A stretch of 25,997 nucleotides of DNA from contig QHZX01000247.1 in the NCBI GenBank assembly GCA_003224835.1, forward strand, positions 1-25,997, read 5' to 3'. The notes beneath the pieces were generated by a model. It saw nothing but the letters and a program-made list of their open reading frames with translations. It was not told the DNA's origin and made no database searches. Positions 22,060 to 25,997 of the stretch are shown piece by piece (positions within the stretch are counted from its first letter, which is position 1; each line of letters opens with the position of its first letter). Position numbers and translations under genes: made by a program. This DNA comes from Acidobacteriota bacterium. Its GTDB lineage: Bacteria; Acidobacteriota; Terriglobia; Terriglobales; Acidobacteriaceae.

Positions 22060-22730
22060 GTTTTTTCGCGATCACTCGCGCGACGCTCGCCAAGGACATT
22101 CGCCTGGAGTGGCGTTCGAAGGATGCGATCAACGCCATGTTGTTTTTTGGCCTGCTTGTAGTGGTGATTTTCAGTTTCGCTTTCGATCCCACTGCGGAAG
22201 AATCGCGAAGAATTGCAGGCGGCCTGATCTGGGTAGCATTCTTGTTCGCTGCAGTAGTTGCTTTGAACCAGACATGGGCCCGCGAGCTGCGCAACCAGGT
22301 GCTGGACGCGTACCGGGTGTCGCCAGCGGCTGCGAATCCGTTATTCCTGGCGAAAGCGTTGGGCAATTTTATTTTCGTGTGTGTGCTGGAGGCGCTGATG
22401 ACGCCATTATTCATCGCGTTCTACAAGCTGCGTGCTCTAGGCCCGGCTTGGGAGCTCGCGCCTATCGCGCTGCTAGGCACGTGGGCCCTCGTAATCAACG
22501 GAACATTTTTTGCGGCAATCTCGCTGCGAACTCGCAGCCGCGAAATCATGTTGCCGCTGCTTTTGTTCCCCATTTCCATTCCAGCGCTTTTGGGGATGGT
22601 GAATGCGACGACGGCAGTTCTGAGCGGGGAAGAGTCCGCGTGGTTTTGGATCGCCCTGCTGCTGGCGTATGATGTCGTGTTCACCACAGTATCCCTGTTG
22701 CTATTTGAGCTGGTGCTCGAAGCCGAATGA
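22056..22730 (+). CDS. ccmB: Cytochrome c maturation ABC transporter permease CcmB
   Basis: A 224-aa integral membrane protein with about six predicted membrane segments: near residues 23-43, 50-69, 98-120, 130-153, 160-182 and 195-218. The N-terminus TLAKDIRLEWRSKDAINAMLFF and the first TM pair are characteristic of CcmB. It partners CcmA in the complex that frees holo-CcmE. It overlaps ccmA by four bases upstream and ccmC by four bases downstream, both ATGA, indicating a tightly coupled operon. Length is normal. Confidence 0.9.
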   Translation: MSFFAITRATLAKDIRLEWRSKDAINAMLFFGLLVVVIFSFAFDPTAEESRRIAGGLIWVAFLFAAVVALNQTWARELRNQVLDAYRVSPAAANPLFLAKALGNFIFVCVLEALMTPLFIAFYKLRALGPAWELAPIALLGTWALVINGTFFAAISLRTRSREIMLPLLLFPISIPALLGMVNATTAVLSGEESAWFWIALLLAYDVVFTTVSLLLFELVLEAE

Positions 22731-23413
22731 GACGAGGCTTTACATTACTCGCGCTTGCCACTGCGCTCCTGCTCAGTTTCGCGCTCTACGAAGCGTTAAT
22801 CGCCGCGCCTACTGAGCAGACAATGGGCGACGTGCAACGCATCTTCTACTACCACGTGCCATCGGCGTGGACAGCGTTCGTGCTGTTCCTCATCAATTTC
22901 GTTTCCTCGATCGTTTACCTTATTCGCCGTAATCCAAAAGCAGACATACTGGCGCTGGTCAGCGCTGAAGTCGGAGTGGTCTTCTGCACAGTGGTTATTG
23001 TTACCGGCCCCATATGGGCAAGGCCGGTGTGGGGAATTTGGTGGGCGCCCGGTGACATCCGTCTCACCACCACGCTGGTGTTGTGGCTGATCTACATCAG
23101 CTATTTAATTCTGCGGCGAATGTCGACCGGCGGTAGAACGCCTGTGATCGCCGCGGTCGTCGCGATTTTCGGTGCGCTGGATGTTCCCCTGGTTTATTTC
23201 TCTATATGGTTTTTCCGCACTCAGCACCCTTCGCCTGTAATTGGCGGTGGCGGATCGCTTGATCCGAGAATGGCACACGTTTTGTTGATTAACTGGGCGG
23301 CATTTTTATGCCTGGCGTGGCTGCTCTCATGGGTGCGTTGCGAGCTCGAAGTCGCGACACGTAGAGTGGACGAAGCGCAGGCCCTGGAATCACTGCGGGA
23401 GAGCTCGCGATGA
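22727..23413 (+). CDS. ccmC: Cytochrome c maturation haem-handling protein CcmC
   Basis: A 228-aa membrane protein of the haem-handling family that attaches haem to CcmE. The periplasmic tryptophan-rich loop reads PVWGIWWAPGDIRLT (residues 100-114). The two haem-ligand histidines correspond to H43 (YYHVPSAW) and H167 (RTQHPSPVI). Six membrane segments are apparent. The tail from about residue 205 is charged and cytoplasmic. ATG overlaps the ccmB stop, and its own stop overlaps the ccmD start. It could be confused with CcsA/ResC-type proteins, but the length and ccmAB linkage favour CcmC. Confidence 0.93.
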   Translation: MRRGFTLLALATALLLSFALYEALIAAPTEQTMGDVQRIFYYHVPSAWTAFVLFLINFVSSIVYLIRRNPKADILALVSAEVGVVFCTVVIVTGPIWARPVWGIWWAPGDIRLTTTLVLWLIYISYLILRRMSTGGRTPVIAAVVAIFGALDVPLVYFSIWFFRTQHPSPVIGGGGSLDPRMAHVLLINWAAFLCLAWLLSWVRCELEVATRRVDEAQALESLRESSR

Positions 23414-23535
23414 ACTCGATGCATTACCTCTATGCTGCATACATTGCGACCTGGCTGATCCACGGATCGTATTTAACGATTCTCGTGCGCAAGTATGCGA
23501 GAGTGCGAAGGGAAATGGAGAGGCTGAGGAAATAA
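23410..23535 (+). CDS. ccmD: CcmD-like small membrane protein
   Basis: A 41-aa ORF beginning at the ATG that overlaps the ccmC stop (ATGA) and ending at TAA 23533-23535. It encodes MNSMHYLYAAYIATWLIHGS, a single TM helix to about residue 27, then a basic cytoplasmic tail (VRKYARVRREMERLRK). Size, one TM with a Y/W-rich start, basic C-terminus and location directly after ccmC all match CcmD, which helps CcmC and CcmAB in holo-CcmE release. Small-ORF predictors often miss it. No further ccm genes (ccmF, ccmG, ccmH) follow in the window. Confidence 0.82.
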   Translation: MNSMHYLYAAYIATWLIHGSYLTILVRKYARVRREMERLRK

Positions 23536-23916
23536 ACACCCATTCAGCAATCAGCACTCAGCGACTCGGCCGTCATGCGAGATTGGACATATGGTTTCAG
23601 ACCTGACCGACATCACGAGCCACTGACGACTACCCACTTTTTTCTTCCTCGGCATCTTTGAATGAATCCCCCTGCATCAGACAATGAAGAAGCGCCGATC
23701 CCTCAAAGTTGAGTCTGTAGGGGCAAACTTGACAGCCTATCCGTCAGATGTTTAAGTATTTACTTACTTTCAGCCATTTAGGTCGCGGGTGCGCAGGTCT
23801 GCCGGATAGGCCAAACCAAACCCCAACCAGGCATGCATTTCAGGGATTGGGGTAATCGCGCTTCGGGCGGCATTCTCCCATATATTCTCCAGGAAACGGG
23901 AACTCGGAGGGTTCTG
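23536..23916 (+). other. 381-base intergenic leader before the SBBP-repeat gene
   Basis: No gene is supported here. A TTGACA (23729-23734) is a perfect -35, but only poor -10 matches (TTAAGT or TAAGTA, 23752-23758) lie at 17-18 bases. A seven-base inverted repeat, ACCCCAA 23820-23826 and TTGGGGT 23847-23853, sits 64-97 bases before the next ATG and could form a leader hairpin. Near the left end is a short CAGCAATCAGCACTCAGC tandem-like stretch (23544-23561). Confidence 0.4.
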
Positions 23917-25997
23917 ATGGTTAATCGCAGTGGGGTGGGACCAGCTTTTGCGCGTGTACGCGGCCTGGTTTTGCTGGTTCTTCTGGTCCTCGGCGCGGTA
24001 CTTTTATTCAAGCACGACGCCGCAACGCCACATTCCAAGTCGCAGGCTTCCGCTCCCTCCGAGATTCAGGCTTCGCTTGCGCGTCTTCCCATCAGTTTTG
24101 AACCGAATCAGGGCCAGAGCGATACCCAGGTACAATTCCTGGCGCACGGACATGGATATGGGCTGTACTTAACGCAATCTGAGGCGGTTCTGATACTGCC
24201 GGAGCATTCGCGAGGTGGATTGCGGCAGGTGCCGGTGGAGATGCAGCTTGCCGGAGCAAATCAGCATACCGAGATGACCGGCGCGGATCGACTCGCGGGC
24301 CACAGCAACTACTTCATCGGAAATGATTCCTCACGGTGGTTGCGCAATATTCCGCAATTTGGACGGGTTCAGTACCGTCAAGTTTATCCCGGTATCGATC
24401 TCGCCTTTTATGGAAATCAGAATCAGCTCGAATATGACTTCGAAGTTTCGCCGGGAAGCGACGCGGATCAGATCGCGCTGAATTTCAAAGGCGCGAGTAA
24501 TGTTTCGGTCGCCGCTAATGGCGATCTGGTGCTTGGCTTGGATGGGCGGGAACTGCGTTTTAAGTCGCCGCATATTTATCAGAAGTCATCGGCTGGAGTT
24601 CAAACGGTTGCCGGTTCGTTCGTGATGCGCGGCGGGAACAGTGCCGGATTCGAAATCGGCCCGTATGATCGCAGCCGGACATTGGTGATCGACCCGGTGC
24701 TGGCGTTTTCGAGTTATTTAGGTGGGACGGGCGACGAGAGCTGTACTGCCATTACCAGCGCGACTGCAGGTTTTGTCCCGCATTGCCCTGCAATTACGAT
24801 CGATTCAGGCGGCAGGATCTACGTCGCCGGGGCAACGGACTCGACAGGAACGTTCAGCGCAGTCGCTCCGAACACGAGCAACACGAAGGGCGGAAGTCAA
24901 AACGTCTTTGTGTCGCGTATTAGTCTCAGCACGGTTGCGGGCGTGATCAACTCCAACCTTGATTACGTGACCTACATTGGAGGTGCCGCCCCGGCGAATG
25001 CGGTTATTCAATATCCGTCGGGCATTGGGGTGGACAACGGATTCAATGTGTACGTAGCCGGCACCACTAATGCATCCGACTATCCCACCACCGCTTCGGC
25101 TTTCCAGACGTCAGTCACTTCGGCGGGGAACCATGTTTTCGTCTCCAAGATAGATCCAACAGGATCGCTCAACGTTTATTCAACTTATCTATCCGGGGAC
25201 GGAGTTGATACGGCTTCGAACATGGCTGTTGACAGTCAAGGCCGGGTGTATGTGATTGGAACCACGACGTCGACAAACTTTCCACACACTATAGGCGCCC
25301 TGCAAGCCGGCCCCAACGCGATGAACCAATTCTTCTTCAGCAAAGTAAATCCAGCGCTGAATACGGTGAACAGCCTGCAGTATTCGACCTACATTGGAGG
25401 CGGCACTCGTGCGAACGGTGTCGTGGTTGGCGGGGCAATCTCGGTGGATGCGAAGTTCAACGTTTATTTAGCTGGTGGCACCAACTTCAGCGACATGGGA
25501 ACGCCGCCCAACCCATGGATTGTGAATGCATATAAGTCTGCGCCGCTGGGCGGTATCGATGTCTGGGCCGCCAAACTGAACGCCCCTCTGGCGAATACGC
25601 AGCAATATAGCCTTGCGTATGGAACTTATTTCGGCGGAACCGGCAGTGATGTTGCCTATGGAATAGCTAATGATGGCACCAACACTTACATCACCGGATC
25701 GACGGATTCAACCGACATTACGGTTCCAACCACGACATCAGCGTTCCAGAAAACGAACGGTGGCGGCGCAAGCGATGCTTTCGTCGCGAAATTTGGAGTA
25801 CCCGCAGTGACGGGTACGACTCAGGGCACCGTGCCGCTGGATTACTTCAGCTATTTGGGCGGAGGGGCGGAAGACGTCGGGCTAGGAATTGTTGCGGACA
25901 CATTAGGGAATGCATATGTCACGGGGTTTACGGGTGGCGGGTTTCCGGTGACCTCGAATGCATTTCAGGGAGCCTTCGGAGGAGTTGACGACGCCTT
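23917..25997 (+). CDS. SBBP-repeat beta-propeller protein, N-terminal part (runs off window)
   Basis: ATG 23917 has GGAGG at 23906-23910, six bases upstream. The frame is open to the end of the window, giving 693 codons of an incomplete gene. A signal anchor lies at residues 12-35 (FARVRGLVLLVLLVLGAVLL). Residues about 55-265 form the conserved N-terminal domain found with SBBP repeats (LPISFEPNQGQSD, then AHGHGYGLYLT, ending TLVIDPVLAFSSYLGG). Repeats with the pattern FSSYLGG / I-x-V-D-x-x-G-x-x-Y-V-A-G-x-T follow, for example GRIYVAGATDS, FNVYVAGTTNASDYPTT and TYITGSTDST. These large secreted proteins are abundant in Acidobacteria; adhesion or cell-surface roles are guesses. The C-terminal domains are outside the window. 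Confidence 0.88.
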   Translation, partial: MVNRSGVGPAFARVRGLVLLVLLVLGAVLLFKHDAATPHSKSQASAPSEIQASLARLPISFEPNQGQSDTQVQFLAHGHGYGLYLTQSEAVLILPEHSRGGLRQVPVEMQLAGANQHTEMTGADRLAGHSNYFIGNDSSRWLRNIPQFGRVQYRQVYPGIDLAFYGNQNQLEYDFEVSPGSDADQIALNFKGASNVSVAANGDLVLGLDGRELRFKSPHIYQKSSAGVQTVAGSFVMRGGNSAGFEIGPYDRSRTLVIDPVLAFSSYLGGTGDESCTAITSATAGFVPHCPAITIDSGGRIYVAGATDSTGTFSAVAPNTSNTKGGSQNVFVSRISLSTVAGVINSNLDYVTYIGGAAPANAVIQYPSGIGVDNGFNVYVAGTTNASDYPTTASAFQTSVTSAGNHVFVSKIDPTGSLNVYSTYLSGDGVDTASNMAVDSQGRVYVIGTTTSTNFPHTIGALQAGPNAMNQFFFSKVNPALNTVNSLQYSTYIGGGTRANGVVVGGAISVDAKFNVYLAGGTNFSDMGTPPNPWIVNAYKSAPLGGIDVWAAKLNAPLANTQQYSLAYGTYFGGTGSDVAYGIANDGTNTYITGSTDSTDITVPTTTSAFQKTNGGGASDAFVAKFGVPAVTGTTQGTVPLDYFSYLGGGAEDVGLGIVADTLGNAYVTGFTGGGFPVTSNAFQGAFGGVDDA

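Noticed and set aside
23721..23790. GGGGCAAAC-type sequence as a cyclic-di-GMP riboswitch
   Set aside because: The tetraloop, receptor and conserved GACGCAAAGCC-like core expected of the GEMM-I class are absent.

Overview
The window looks like a chromosomal segment from an acidobacterium, most likely Terriglobia and close to Koribacter or Sulfotelmatobacter-type soil lineages. This is inferred from gene content and style: lactonase-type, Asp-box and SBBP beta-propeller proteins, the dxr-rseP-ispG block, a ccmA-B-C-D block, moderately GC-rich coding sequence, and an intergenic repeat beginning TTAACCGCAGAG. No rRNA, tRNA, phage, insertion sequence or CRISPR array was seen.

Layout. 1-853: the end of a short-chain dehydrogenase (SDR), translationally coupled to a cupin. 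1020-2561: a secreted lactonase-like propeller followed by a clear intrinsic terminator. 2648-4988: thrC-thrB, the last two steps of threonine synthesis. 4994-5639, minus strand: a coiled-coil ZapB-like gene and zapA. 5822-6172: a small rhodanese whose catalytic Cys codon is replaced by an in-frame UGA, followed by a SECIS-like hairpin. 6207-7997, minus: a Tat-exported amidase. 8078-8174: a short imperfect-inverted-repeat element. 8287-11511: a large exported Asp-box propeller. 11618-11980: a small basic protein with a duplicated motif. 12035-16657, minus: ispG, rseP and dxr (MEP isoprenoid pathway and intramembrane protease), with a vapBC toxin-antitoxin pair inserted on the opposite strand between ispG and rseP. 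16826-19369: an 847-aa multi-pass membrane protein with a HEAT-like C-terminus. 19416-19967, minus: inorganic pyrophosphatase. 20075-23535: cytochrome c maturation genes ccmE, ccmA, ccmB, ccmC and a 41-aa ccmD, with an antisense methyltransferase between ccmE and ccmA. 23917 to the end: the N-terminal part of an SBBP-repeat propeller protein.

The strongest observation is the rhodanese. Its reading frame continues in register through the UGA to a normal rhodanese C-terminus, the UGA falls exactly on the persulfide-forming Cys position, and a 34-nt hairpin with a G in its apical loop begins six bases after the UGA. It is best read as a selenocysteine-containing rhodanese, with a nonsense-mutated gene as the alternative. 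Second, several genes (vapB, the 847-aa membrane protein gene, ppa, ccmE, the methyltransferase gene) lack a ribosome binding site and carry a TANNNT hexamer 6 or 8 bases before the start codon, the pattern expected for leaderless transcripts. Third, CcmE carries a Cys-x3-Tyr haem-binding motif in place of the usual His-x3-Tyr.
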